Below, one piece after another: positions 21,541 through 34,440 of a stretch of DNA of 37,906 bases (position 1 is the stretch's first letter; each line of letters opens with the position of its first letter). Below the pieces are notes generated by a model. The model was not told where the DNA came from and searched no databases. It saw only the letters and a list, made by a program, of their open reading frames with translations. This stretch comes from Lojkania enalia (taxonomy: Eukaryota; Ascomycota; Dothideomycetes; Pleosporales), in contig ML986880.1 in the NCBI GenBank assembly GCA_010094045.1, forward strand, positions 1 through 37,906. The letters run 5' to 3'. The position numbers and the translations under genes were made by a program.

Positions 21541-21995
21541 ACTCCTCTATAGAATTTAGAAGGTCTAATAGTAGGCTATTAGATACCTCTCTAATCCTCT
21601 TCTCCTCTACTTTTCTTCTCTTTCCTTTCCTCTAAACTCCCCTTAAACCTCTCCTACCTTATTTTTAGCTGCCTAAGAGCGCCGCGATATTAGCTTAAAG
21701 GCTAGATACTAGAGCCTTTAAAGTTAAAACCTAATAGAGTAATTTAGTACTCTAGTAGAATAAAGCTACCTAAATACTAGCTATAAAAAAGCTATCTTTC
21801 TAATTTCTTATAACCTAAACTATAAGTACTAGACTATAAACAGACTCTAAAATAGTTTCGAAAACTACCTTTTTATCCTTCTTATCCTCTATATATTAGG
21901 CTACTATCTATAGTTTAAAATAGCCCTAGAAGACTAGAAACTCCTCCTTATAATAAGAGGAAATCTATAAATACGTTAGTAGTAAGTATTCTACT
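21505..21995 (-). pseudogene. Antisense ORF of family B, copy 1
   Basis: Minus-strand frame between the end of pol and the 3' LTR. Pieces read GYFKL, DKKDKKVVFETILESVYSL, STKLLY and ALVSSL, then a basic, Lys/Arg/Glu-rich tail (RKGKRRKVEEKR). The stops I see are TAA or TAG. The same frame is kept in copies 2 and 3. No family recognised. The solo LTR at 22001 cuts its upstream part in this copy only. Confidence 0.55.
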
Positions 21996-22000
21996 AGTAT

Positions 22001-22260
22001 TATAATAGTATAGATAAGATAATAGGTCCGAATGTAGTACAAATCCACTTAGAGGTATATAGAAGTGCGTGGGGGATTAGGAACCTAGGAATTCTATTAA
22101 CACCTATAGGCCTTATATAAAAAGATATAGAAAAACTACTAAGCTACTTATAAGGAAGTATATAACTATATACGGATGGGAAAAGGGGTAGAACTAGGGG
22201 TAGAATAAGATAAGTAAAAAGATAAAGCTTTTTATAGAACGATTTCTTTACATTATTACA
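22001..22260 (-). repeat. Solo family-B LTR, reverse orientation, lightly mutated
   Basis: A 260-bp LTR in the opposite orientation to the array, flanked by the 5-bp target duplication AGTAT (21996-22000 and 22261-22265). Copies 2 and 3 have the empty site (ctactagtattaga). Read on its own strand it begins TGTAATAATG, keeping the TG end lost in the other LTRs. It also keeps CpA/TpG-bearing words such as cccatccg and ccccacgc. It arose by insertion followed by LTR-LTR recombination. Confidence 0.9.
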
Positions 22261-22861
22261 AGTATTAGATACGATTTATATAAGGTTATACTTTTTATTT
22301 TATAAGGTATAATACTTATATTTTTTTAATCTTAAAGATTAAAAGGAAAATATTATATACTACCTATAGGCGAGTATATATATAGTCTAAAGGTAGATAA
22401 TTTAGAAGGCCTTTAAAAAGGCTTTAGAAGGTAGATAGAGTAGTATATTAATTAATTTTTTTCTATAAGGTATTAGTAATATTTTAATAATTAATAGTTT
22501 TAAGAACGCGTAATAATATATATAGAGTAGAAGTTATTATTAGTTAAGGAAGCTTAATTAATAACAATCTAGTAATATACTAAGACTAGTAAACGCTTAT
22601 TACTATACGCGATAAAATTACAATATTAATAAACTATTATAATAGTAGTTACTAGCTAATATATAAGTTAATTATACTTACCGTAAAAACCTTACTTAAT
22701 ATTATATTAATAAATATATTTCTATAGGTAACTATATATATTAGCCCTTACTAGTAAATATTTTAAAGAAATTTCTTTATACTAGAACCTATCTATAATA
22801 GCCCTAATTCCCTCCCGAACTAGTGTAGATAGGGACTATTAACCTATAAAGAGGGGGGTAG

Positions 22862-23121
22862 TATAATAATACAAAGAAATTATTCTATAAAAAGCTTTAT
22901 CTTTTTACTTATCTTATCCTACCCCTAGTTCTACCTTTTTTCCCATCCGTATATAGTTGTATACTCCCTTATAAGTAGCTTAGTAGTTTTTCTATATTCT
23001 TTTATATAAGGCCTATAGATGTTAATAGAATTTTTAGGTCCCTAATCCTCTATATACTCCTATATACTTCTAAGTAGATTTATACTATATTTAGACCTAT
23101 TATCTTATCTATACTATTATA
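22862..23121 (+). repeat. Family-B LTR no. 3, shared by copies 1 and 2
   Basis: 260 bp. Copy 1 internal sequence ends directly at its left side (ggggggtag) and copy 2 internal sequence (ttaggtttagaac) begins directly at its right, so one LTR serves both. Confidence 0.9.
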
Positions 23122-23399
23122 TTAGGTTTAGAACTTTCTATCTTCTATAATTAGAATTATCTTTAGAAAAGCTGTATAGAGTATATCTAGATAGAAACTT
23201 AGAGACTACTAATAACCTATTAGAATTAGAAGTAACCGCTAATATTTAACTATAATTTACCTTTTAATTCTTATACTAGAATTAATATATATATAAGTTA
23301 TAGTAAGAGTAAACTTCCGTCTACGTATATAAAACAACTATTACCTCTTATAGGGGGCCCTATAATAGACGGACCCCTCTTTATAGAACTAGTAGTAAA

Positions 23400-24510
23400 A
23401 AACCTATCTAATTTAGAAGGAAATTAGAGTAAACTAACCCTTAAGAAATAAATCGCAATTTTATAAGAGGAGATTATATACTTAATATAATAGAGAATTA
23501 TTAATCCTAATTAACTTCTATAAACAATTAAATTAGTATTAATAATATACTAAAAAACTTTTATAACTTCTCTAGTAAGAAACTTTTTAGCTACCCCTAA
23601 ACTCCTTTAAACCTATCTTACTAAATATATACTTAAGATCGAAAGCTTTATAGATAGTAATAAACTTATATTTAAATAATAGTAAGCTTTAATCCTAAAC
23701 CAACTTAAAATTAATATAGATTACTATTAAATAGAGTATATATATATAGCGTTAGTATAGAAATATACCTCTAGTACTATAAAAGGGTATCTAAAGCTAA
23801 AATACCTAGCTAAATTAGACTAGTATTAGTTTAAGAATACTAAAGAAATAATTTTACTTCTACGATCGTATTTTATTATAGGTAATAAAGAGATAGAGGT
23901 ATAATAGGCGTTTTAGGTCCTAAAAATAAATAAGAAAGAAGTGTTCTTAACTTTTAAAGCTTGCTTTATTAGTATAGCTATTAAAGAATTTGTATTCTAA
24001 TCTAAGTAGTTCTTCTATCTATAGAATAAGATTCTCTCTAGCTTAAAAATATTAAACCTTAGCTTTAAACTTATATAGAAAAGCTCTTTTAATATTATAG
24101 TCGTCTACTTAACAGCTTATAATATAGAAAAGAGAAGCGTTTTTAACCTTCTAGAACGAACTATTAGCTTATAAGTTACAGCTAAAATAAATTTAGAGTA
24201 GTACTAGAAGGCTTTTAAAAATTTATCTAAAATAACCTACAATCTAATACTACTCTAATCTACCCTAGTATTAATATCTTATTCTACTATAATCGCTCTC
24301 TAATAACCTAGTAAAACTCCTATATTTAAAAGGTATACAACTTTAGGTAATTACTATAATTATAGTAAATTAAAATACTTTATAAACGAATATATAGTCT
24401 TTAAAATATAAGAAATAGAGGTTAAATAAGAGGAGATTAAAAAAGAAGAGTTTCTAGACGTAAACGAGTACTACCTAGATAGTTCTTAGGTGGGAAATAG
24501 AGACACTTAA
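23400..24510 (+). pseudogene. Family-B copy 2 gag remnant
   Basis: Same frame as in copy 1. The zinc knuckle at 24352-24393 has all four ligands replaced by Tyr. It carries a 9-bp in-frame length difference from copy 1 between knuckle and protease, just after 24420, where gattaaaaaagaagag is longer than in copy 1. Confidence 0.72.
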
Positions 24511-24539
24511 GAAAACTTTCTATCTTAGGCTTAAATAGG

Positions 24540-27500
24540 TATAACTTATTAAATATCGATTTATTATATTTATTTAGAGGAAAGTACTTCTAAATTCCTA
24601 CTATTCTATATTTAAAAGGTATTAGTATATAACTAAATGTTCTTATTAATACTAGTATTTAAAGCTTCCTATTTCTTAATTCTATAGTAGCTAGATTACT
24701 CTCTTAAGCTCTATATATATTAATATAGCGTTTACCCTTTAAAATTACTGTTAAAGGTTTTTAAGATTAAATCTAAACTCTAATTAATTAATATATCCGC
24801 TTATATCTATAAATTAATAGAAGAACTATTTAAAACTATTTATTTATTATTATAAACCTAGGTATTTAGAATTATATTATTAGTATTAAATAGTTACGTT
24901 ACTTTTAACTCTAGCTAGATATAGATAAGAATTAGATTATATAACTTTTTAAGTATCCTACTACTTATAATCTATTACCTCCTCTTCTTATATAATTAAC
25001 TTAGCTAGTATATAATAAGGAGGTAGAGCTAGATATCCGGTAACGTGACGCTCTATAGGAAAAGGACTAGTATTAGTAGTCTCGCAGTCCGACTATCTAT
25101 TATATTAAAGGTCTACTAAGACTACTAAAACTATATTAATTTCCTATAACTTATAGTTTAAATAAGCTTAGAACTCTTATACGCCCGTATATAATAAAGT
25201 CTAAATCCGATCTAAAGAAAACCTATTCTCTTATTATCGCTCTTATTATAGCTAATACTTTCTACTTTAATATAAAGAGAAAAGAGAACGAGTTTTTCTC
25301 TATATCTCTATACGAAATTAAGCGGCTAATTAAAGATAAATAAGCCCTAGAGCTGGAAAATAAGGTTAAAAACAAAGTACTAGTAAATCTCCGATTACTA
25401 TCTAAATACTATAGATATTAAGATATATTTAGTAAAACTACAGCTTATTAATTACTAGAATACCGCTCTTACGATTATAAAATTATTCTTATAAGACCTC
25501 TCCTTAATAGTTACAGCCCGTTATATAAATAGAATATTAAAGAGCTAGAGGTAACTAAAAAGTATATTATAGATAATCTACGGAATAGATATATTAAATA
25601 GAGTCTAAGCCCTTTTATATTTTTAATTCTATACGTCTATAAACCTAATAGCAACCTATATATCTATATAGATTATTGTAAACTTAATACTCTTACTTAT
25701 AAGAATATATATCTAATACTATATATAGATAAACTCTTATCTAGGTCTACTAAAATAATAATTTTTATTAAGTTTAATATTTATATAGCCTTTAATAAGA
25801 TTAGAATAGACCCTAGTTCTAAGAAATATACTACCTTTTAGATTTAATACGAAACTTATAAGTATAAAGTTCTACCTTTTAAATTATATAATAGCCTAGT
25901 AACTTACTAGCGTTATATAAATAATATACTAATCGACTATCTAGATAACTTCTATATCGTTTACCTAAATAATATCCTTATCTACTTTAAAGACGAGGTA
26001 ATATACGCTATTTATATTAAGAAAGTTCTTAAGAGATTATATTAAGTAGGGTTATAAGTTAATATTAAAAAGAGCGAATTCTATATTACCCGAACTAAAT
26101 ACCTTAACTATATTCTCTTAAATAAAGGTTTTAAGGTTAACTTAGAGAAGGTAGAAGTACTATATAACTAGTAGCTACCTACTATTATAACGGGTGTAAA
26201 ATCCTTCTTAGATTTTACTAGATTCTATCGACAGTTTATATTAGAATTCTCGCGTATTATAAAGCTAATTATCGTACTATAGAACTCTATAACCCTTTTT
26301 ATATAGACTTTAGAATGTGATATTACCTTTAAGAAATTAAAGTTAGCCTTATTAAATATACCTACATTCTACTATTTTAACCCTATATTAGAAATAAAAA
26401 TAGAAACTAATACCTTTAATAGAGTAGTTATAGGAGTACTATTATAGAAATATTCTAATAGAAAATAGTACTCTATAATATTCTATAGTAAGATTCTATC
26501 TAGTTTAGAACTAAACTAAGAGATTTATAATAAGAAACTATTCGCAATCGTTACTGCGTTTAAATAATAGAGGGTAGAATTTACTTTAGTAGCTACTAAA
26601 ACTCTAATATATACTAATTATTACTTACTTAAATATTTTATAACTATAAAAGTATTTAATACTTGTTAAGTTTATTAGACTAAAGAATTAGCTTAGTATT
26701 AGTTCTGAATCGAGTATACCTTAGGTAAGAATAATACTAGAGTAGATATCTTTAGTCGTTATAAATAAGATATAGAAAACTTAAAAGTAGCTTAAACTAA
26801 TAACTAGTTAAAAGTTCTATTTAGACCGTATTAACTTTACCCCTAAATTAATACTAAATTAGCCTAGTCTTATATTATTTAAATAATAACTTAAGCGGCT
26901 ATACTAAATATTATTAAAGGTTAGAAGTAGATTATATTACTAGATTCTCTAGAGTTAATTAATATATTACTATAAGAAAACTAAGTCTCCTTTATATAGG
27001 AACGTATACTTTTACCCTATAAGTATTAGATAGAGAATAGACTACTCCTCTATAATAATTACTTATATATTCTATTAGATTTAGGCTTTTATACGCGACT
27101 TATATAAGAGACTTATAACTAAGTATCCTCTATACATCTAAGCGCTACTAAAACCTATTAGTTACTATTCTAGAAGTACTATTAGAAGGGTATAGAGGCT
27201 ACTTATAAATGATATATACGGAATTACATCTTATACTATAAAGCTTATCCGATATAAACCTGAACTCTAGGTTTTATCTACCTACTTTCTATACTAAATC
27301 GACTAATATAATACCTATATATTAACTTTAAAAATTTTCCTATAGATAAGTCCGGATATAATTAGATTATAGTAGTAATTAATCGCCTATCTAAATAAAC
27401 TATATCTATTCTCTACTATTATATAATTAACGTACGGGGAATAGCTAAATTATTTATTTAATAGATGTACCGCTTTAACTATATATCTAAAACTATTATT

Positions 27501-28496
27501 TTAGACCGAAAACCTTAGTTTATATTTAGTTTCTAGTCTAAATTCTATTATATCTTAAGCGTAAAAATTAAACTATCTACTATTTATTATAAAGAGACTG
27601 ACGGATAGATAGAGATTATAAATAAGTATATCGATTAGAGACTGTGTTCTTTTGTATCCTTCTACTAAGATAACTAGAATTCTCTATTATCTATAATCGA
27701 CTAAGTATAAATAACTCTACCTTATATAACTATTAGAATATCTTTATATTAAATCTTATATAGATCTAAGCCCTGTTAGAATTAGGATTAGAAATATTCT
27801 ATTAATCCTATTACTGCGATAGATAAATTAAATTGTAAAAACGCTTTATCTCTAGTAACTCGTATATATATAGCCTAGAAAACTATAAAAACTAATATTA
27901 AGAAAGTTTAGAATCGTATATAATTTATTATTAACTATTACTAGTAACTAATTAATTAGTAGATCGGTAATATAGTCTACTTAAATACTAAGAACCTTAT
28001 AGTTTAGAGACTAAACTAAAAGCTATCTAATTAATAGAAGAGCCCCTTTAAAGTACTAGAGTAGGTTAGAAACTTATACTACTTATAATTACCCCTAAGA
28101 TTAAATATATATAATATCTTCGCACTAAACCTACTATATAAAAACTTCTAGGACCTTCTATCTAGATAAGAAGCTCTAAAACCACCCGCTATTGCTATTA
28201 ATAGGGTAGAAGAGTAGGAGGTTAAAAAAATACTAACTAGTAAGTTATATTATAAGACCTTTAAATACTGTATAAAATAAGTAGAATATAATTCTAACTT
28301 AATCTAGTATAAAACTTTAAACTTTATAGATTTACTTTATAAGTTAAGAACTTTTTATAATAAGTATCTAAATTGTCTAGAACCTCTAAAAGCTCTAACT
28401 AAATAGATTAAAATATATAAGAATAGTATAGAGAATATAGATTATCTAGTAGATAATAATATATAAGAGTTAAGTAGTAGATTTTTAAAAAACTAA
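24540..28496 (+). pseudogene. Family-B copy 2 pol remnant
   Basis: The protease site reads Asn-Thr-Ser at 24648-24656. The RT catalytic block reads YLNNILIY at 25962-25985, both Asp changed to Asn. The integrase second block keeps Asp at 27504-27506. The chromodomain lies at about 28,200-28,330. The C-terminal end (ENIDYLVDNNI, stop, ELSSRFLKN) terminates near 28,496. Pol is -1 relative to gag, as in copy 1. Confidence 0.82.
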
Positions 28497-28975
28497 AGTA
28501 TAGGCCCGAAATTACTCTTCTATAAAATCTAGAGGGTTTAATAGTAGACTGTTAGATACCTTTCTAGTCCTCTTCTCTTCTACTCTTCTTCCTCTTCCTT
28601 CCCTCTAGACTCCCCTTAAACCTCCTCTACCTTATCTTTAACTGTCTAAGAGCGCCGTAATATTAGCTTAAAGGCTAGATACTAGAGTTTTTAAGGCCGA
28701 AATCTAATAGAGTAACTTAGTATCTTAGTAGAATAAAGCTATCTAGATACTAGCTGTAAGAAGACTATTTTCCTAACTCTTTATAATCTAGGTTATAAAC
28801 GCTAGGCTATAAGCGGATTCTAAAATAACTTTAAAGGCTATCTTTTTATCCTCCTTATCCCCTATGTATTAGACTGCCGCCTATAATTTAAAATAGCCCT
28901 AGAAGACTAGAAACTCCTCTTTATAGTAGAAGGGGATCTATAAGTATGTTAGTAGTAAGTATTCTACTAGTATTA
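28485..28975 (-). pseudogene. Antisense ORF of family B, copy 2
   Basis: The best preserved copy of the minus-strand frame. Readable pieces, in order: FYYKEEFLVF, GYFKL, YIGDKEDKKIAFKVILESAY, ENSLLTASI, ALKTLVSSL, then an Arg/Glu-rich tail (REGRGRRRVEEKRTR). It ends against, or slightly over, the convergent end of pol. Stops are TAG/TAA at places where CAG, CAA or TGG would restore a residue. A pyrimidine-rich plus strand at about 28,565-28,625 is simply the reverse of the basic tail. Function unknown. It could be an element-borne accessory gene, a captured host gene or a regulatory antisense product. Confidence 0.6.
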
Positions 28976-29572
28976 GATGCGATTTATATAGGGTTGTACT
29001 TTTTATTTTATAAGGTGTAATACTCGCATTTTTTTAATCTTAGAGACTGAAAGGAAAATATTATATACCGCCTACGGGCGAATGTATATATAGCCTAAAA
29101 GTAGATAATCTAGAAGGCCTCTAAAGAGGCTTTAAGAGGTAGATAGAGTAGTATATTAATTAATCTTTTCTATAAAATGTTAGTAATACTTTAATAATTA
29201 ATAGTTTTAGAGACGTATAATAATATATATAGAGTAGAAATTATTGTTTAGTTAAGGAAGCTTAGTTAATAGTAACCTAGTAATATACTAAGATTAGTAA
29301 ACGCTTATTACTATACGCAATAAAATTGCAATATTAATAAACCGTTATAATAGTAGTTACTAGCTAATATATAGGTTAATTATATTTACTATAAAAACCT
29401 TACTTAATATTACGTTAATAAATATATCTTTATAAGTAACTATATATATTAACTCTTACTAGTAAATACCTTCTTAAAGAAATTTCTTTATACTAGAATC
29501 TATTTATAATAGCCCTAATTCCCTCCTAAACTAGCGTAAATAGAGACTATCAGCTTATAAGAAGAGGGGTAG
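28976..29572. other. 3' non-coding part of family-B copy 2
   Basis: About 600 bases between the readable antisense frame and the LTR, equivalent to 22266-22861 and 34913-35517. No clear coding on either strand. A G-rich run (gaagagggg) just before the LTR at 29573 is the likely polypurine tract. Confidence 0.5.
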
Positions 29573-29832
29573 TATAATAATACAAAGAAATTGTTATATA
29601 AAAAGCTTTATCTTTTTACTTATCTTATTCTACCCCCAGTTCTACCCCTTTTCCTATCTATATATAGTTGTATACTCCCTTATAAGTAGCTTAGTAGTTT
29701 TTCTATATCCTTTTATATAAGGCCTATAAATGTTAATAGAATTTCTAGGTCTCTAATCTTCTATATACTCCTATATACCTCTAAGTAGATTCGTACTATA
29801 TTTAGACCTATTATCTTACCTACACCGTTATA
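29573..29832 (+). repeat. Family-B LTR no. 4, shared by copies 2 and 3
   Basis: 260 bp. Its right side joins directly to gag sequence equivalent to 23879 in copy 2, because copy 3 has lost the start of its internal region. Confidence 0.88.
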
Positions 29833-30470
29833 GTAATAAAGAGATAGAAGTATAATAGGTATTTTAGGTCCTAAGAATAAATAAAGGAGAAGTATTCCTA
29901 ACTTTTAAAGCTCGCTTTATTAGTACAACTATTAGGGGATCTGTATCCTAATTTAAGTAGTTCTTCTACTTATAGAATAAGATTCTCTCTAGCTTAAAGA
30001 TATTAAACCTTAGCTTTAAACTTATATAGAAAAGCTCTTTTAATACTATAGTTGCCTATTTAATAGCCTATAATATAGAAAGGAGGAGTATTCTTAACCT
30101 TCTAGAATAAACTATTAGCCTATAGATTATAGCTAAAATAAATTTAGATTAGTACTAGAAAGTTTTTAAGAGTTTATCTAAAGTAACTTATAATTTAATA
30201 CTACCCTAATCTACCTTAGTATTAATACCTTATTTTACTATAATTACTTTCTAATAACTTAATAAAACTCTTATACCTAAAAGGTATATAACCCTAGATA
30301 ATTACTATAATTATAGTAAACTAGAATATTTTATAAATAAATATATAGTCCTTAAAATATAAGAGATAGAGGTTAAATAAGAGAAGATTAAAGAAGAAGA
30401 GTTCTTAGATATAAATAAATACTACCTAGATAGTTTTTAGGTAGAAAATAGAAACGTTTAAAAAAACTCT
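29833..30470 (+). pseudogene. Family-B copy 3 gag remnant, N-terminus deleted
   Basis: Starts abruptly after the LTR at the equivalent of base 23879 of copy 2 and continues through a Tyr-substituted zinc knuckle at about 30,300-30,345. Confidence 0.7.
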
Positions 30471-30479
30471 CTATTCTAA

Positions 30480-33400
30480 ACTTAAATAGATATAACTTAT
30501 TAAATATTAATTTATTATATTTATTTAGAGGAAAGTACTTCTAAATTTCTACTATTCTATATTTAAAAGGTATTAATATATAACTAAACGCTTTTATTAA
30601 TACTAGTACTTAAAACTTCTTATTTTTTAATTCTATAGTAGTTAGATTACTCTCCTAAACCCTATATATATTAATATAGTACTTACTCTTTAAGATTACT
30701 ATTAAAGGTTTTTAGAACTAAATCTAAACTCTAGTTAATTAATATATCTATTTATACCTATAAATTAATAGAAGAACTATCTCAAACTATTTATTTATTA
30801 TTATAGACCTAGGTATTTAGAATTATATTATTAGTATTAAATAGTTATATTACTTTCAACTCTAGCTAGATATAAATAAGAATTAGATTATATAACTTTC
30901 TAAATATTCTACTACTTATAATCTATTACCTCCTTTTCTTATATAATTAACTTAGCTAGTATATAATAAGGAGGTAGAGCTAGATATCTAGTAACGCGAT
31001 ACTCTATAGGAAAAGGACTAGTATTAGTAGTTTTATAGTCTAACTATTTATTATATTAAGGGTTTATTAAAACTATTAAAACTATATTAATCTTTTATAG
31101 CTTATAGTCTAAATAAGTTTAGAGCTTCTATATGCCTATATATAATAAAGTTTAAATCTAATTTAAAGAAAACCTATTCTTCTATTATTACTCTTATTAT
31201 AGCTAATACTTTCTACTTTAATATAAAGAGGAAAGAGAACGAGTTTTTCTCTATATCTTTATATAAAATCGAGTAGCTAATTAAAGATAAGTAAGCTCTA
31301 GAGCTAGAAGATAAAGCTGAAAACGAAGTACTAGTAAATCTCTAATTACTATCCAAATACTATAAATATTAGAATATATTTAGTAAAACTATAGCTTATT
31401 AATTACTAGAATACTAGCCTTATAATTATAAGATTATCCTTATAGAACCTCTCCCTAATAGTTATAGCCTATTGTATAAGTAGAATATTAAAGAACTAGA
31501 AGTAACTAAGAAGTATATTATAAATAATCTATAGAATAGATATATTAAGTAGAGTTTAAGCTTTTTTATATCTCTAATCCTTTACGTTTATAAACTTAAT
31601 AGCGATTTATATATCTATATAGATTATTATAAACTTAATACTCTTATCTATAAAAATATATATCTAATACTATATATAAATAAACTTTTATTTAGGTCTA
31701 TTAAAGTAGTAATTTTTACTAAGTTTAATATTCGCGTAGCCTTTAATAAGATTAGAATAAACTCTAGTTCTAAAAAATATATTACTTTTTAAACTTAATA
31801 TAAAACCTATAAATATAAAGTTCTACCTTTTAAATTATATAATAGCCTAATAACTTACTAGTATTATATAAACAACGTACTAATTAACTATCTAGATAAC
31901 TTCTATATTACTTATCTAGATAATATCCTTATCTACTCTAAAGATAAGGCGATATATACTATCTATATTAAGAAAGTTCTTAAAAGATTACGTTAAGTAG
32001 AGTTATAAGTTAATATTAAGAAGAGTGAATTCTATATTACCTAAACTAAATACTTTAGCTATATTCTCTTAAATAAAAGCTTTAAGGTTAATTTAGAGAA
32101 GATAGAAGTACTATATAACTAGTAGCTACCTACTACTATAATAGGTGTAAAATCTTTCTTAGGTTTTACTAGATTCTATTAATAGTTTATACTAGAATTC
32201 TCGTATATTATAAAACTAATTATTGTACTATAGAGCTTTATAACTTCTTTTATATAGATTTTAGAATATAATATTATCTTTAAGAAATTAAAGTTAGCCC
32301 TATTAAGTATACCTATTTTCTACTACTTTAACCCTATATTAGAAATAAAAATAGAAACTAATACCTCTAATAGAGTAGTTATAAGAGTACTATTATAGAA
32401 ATATTCTAATAGAAAATAGTACTCTATAGTATTTTATAGTAAGGTTCTATCCGGTTCGGAATTAAACTAAGAGATTTATAATAAAGAACTATTCGTAATC
32501 GTTACTATATTTAAGTAATAGAGGGTAGAACTTACTTTAATAACTACTAGAACTCTAGTATATACTAATTATCGCTTACTCGAATATTTTATAACTATAA
32601 AAGTATTTAATACTTATTAAGTTTATTAGACTAAAGAATTAGCTTAATATTAGTTCTAAATTAAGTATACCCTAGGTAAGAATAATACTAGAGTAGATAT
32701 TCTTAGTTATTATAAATAAGATATAGAAAACTTAAAAGTAGCTTAAACTAATAACTAGTTAAGAGTTCTATTTAGACTGTATTAACTTTACCCTTAAATT
32801 AATACTAAATTAGCCTAATCTTATATTACCTAAATAATAACTTAAACGGCTATACTAAACGTTATTAAAAGCTAGAAGTAGGTTATATTACTAGACTCTC
32901 TAGAGTTAATTAACGTATTACTATAGAAAAACTAAGCCTTCTTCGCGTAGGAACGTATACTTCTACTCTATAAGTATTAGATAGAGAATAGACTACTCTT
33001 CTATAATAATTACTTATATATTCTATTAGATTTAGGCCTTTACACGCAACTTATATAAGAGACATATAACTAAGTATTTTCTATATACTTAAGCGCTACT
33101 AAAACTTATTAGTTACTATTTTAGAAGTACTACTAGAAGAGTATAAAGGCTACTTATAAACGATATATACGGAATTATATCCTATACCGTAAAACTTATC
33201 TAATATAAACCCGAATCTTAGGTTTTATCTAACTACTTCTTATACTAAATTAACTAATATAGTACCTATATATTAATTTTAAGAATTTTTCTATAGATAA
33301 GTCTAGATATAATTAGATTATAGTAGTAATTAATCGCCTATCTAAATAAACTATATCTATTCTCTACTATTATATAATTAACGTACAGGGAATAGCCGAA

Positions 33401-34440
33401 TTATTTATTTAATAGATATACTACTTTAGTTATATACCTAAAACTATTATTTTAGACTAAAAACTTTAGTTTATATCTAGTTTCTAGTCCGAATTCTACT
33501 ATATCTTAGGTGTAAAGATTAATCTACTACTTATTATAAAGAGACTAATAGATAGATAGAGATTATAAATAAGTATATTAATTAAAGACTGCGTTCTTTT
33601 ATATCCTTCTACTAAAACAATTAGAGTTCTCTATTACTTATAATTAACTAAGTATAAGTAACTCTACCCTATATAACTATTAGAATATTCTTATATTAGA
33701 TCCTATATAGATCTAAACCCTATTAGAGTTAGGATTAGAAATATTCTATTAATTCTATTACTATAATAGATAAATTAAATTGTAAAAATACTTTAATTCT
33801 AGTAACTCGTATATATATAGCCTAGGAAACTATAAAGGCTAATATTAAGAAGGCTTAGGATCGTATATAATCTATTATTAACTATTACTAGCAACCGATT
33901 AATTAGTAGATTAGTAATATAGTCTACTTAAATACTAAGAACCTTACGGTCTAGAGATTAAACTAAAAGCTATCTAATTAATAGAAGAGTCCTTTTAAAA
34001 TACTAGAGTAGGTTAGAAACTTATACTACTTATAGCTACCCCTAGGATTAAGTATATATAATATCTTCGTATTAAACCTACTATATAAAAACCCCTAGGA
34101 CTCTCTATCTAGATAAGAAGTTTTAAAACCACCTACTATCACTATTAATAGGGTAGAAGAGTAGGAGGTTAAAGAAATACTAGCTAGTAAGTTATATTAT
34201 AAGACCCTTAAATACTATATAAAATAGGTAAGATATAATTCTAACCTAATCTAGTATAAAGTTTTAAACTTTATAAATTTATCTTATAAGTTAAAAGCTT
34301 TTTATAATAAGTATCTAAATTACTTAGGACCTTTAAAAACTCTAACTAAATAGATTAAAGTATATAAAAATAGTATAGAAAATATAGATTATCTAGTAGA
34401 TAATAATATATAAAAGTTAAGTAGTAGATTTTAAAAACTA
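30480..34440 (+). pseudogene. Family-B copy 3 pol remnant
   Basis: Same domain order as copy 2. The RT catalytic block reads YLDNILIY at 31913-31936, second Asp lost. The integrase second block keeps Asp at 33465-33467. The chromodomain is at about 34,150-34,280. The 4-bp deletion near 33,520 adds a frameshift to the usual stops. Confidence 0.8.

Larger units (their letters stand above)
8852..23121 (+). mobile_element. Family-B Ty3/gypsy chromovirus, copy 1 (interrupted)
   Basis: Bounded by LTR no. 2 (8852-9111) and LTR no. 3 (22862-23121). Removing the nested family-A element with its target duplication (5,509 bp), the gap plus duplicated sequence (1,351 bp), the solo LTR with its target duplication (265 bp) and the 189-bp segment leaves about 6,436 bp of internal sequence, against 6,451 bp in copy 2. 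The domain order gag, protease, reverse transcriptase, RNase H, integrase, chromodomain is that of Ty3/gypsy chromoviruses. No part can be expressed. It shares LTR no. 3 with copy 2. Confidence 0.88.
22862..29832 (+). mobile_element. Family-B Ty3/gypsy chromovirus, copy 2 (full length)
   Basis: LTR 22862-23121, internal 23122-29572 (6,451 bp), LTR 29573-29832; 6,971 bp in all. It is the only copy without insertion or large deletion, so it gives the reference layout: gag, pol with C-terminal chromodomain, then about 1.08 kb containing an antisense frame before the 3' LTR. All coding is RIP-broken. Confidence 0.9.

Noticed and set aside
28558..28625. Pyrimidine-rich tract as a minus-oriented polypurine tract or splice signal
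   Set aside because: It is about 950 bp from the LTR and coincides with the reverse of the Lys/Arg/Glu-rich tail of the antisense frame, which explains it better.
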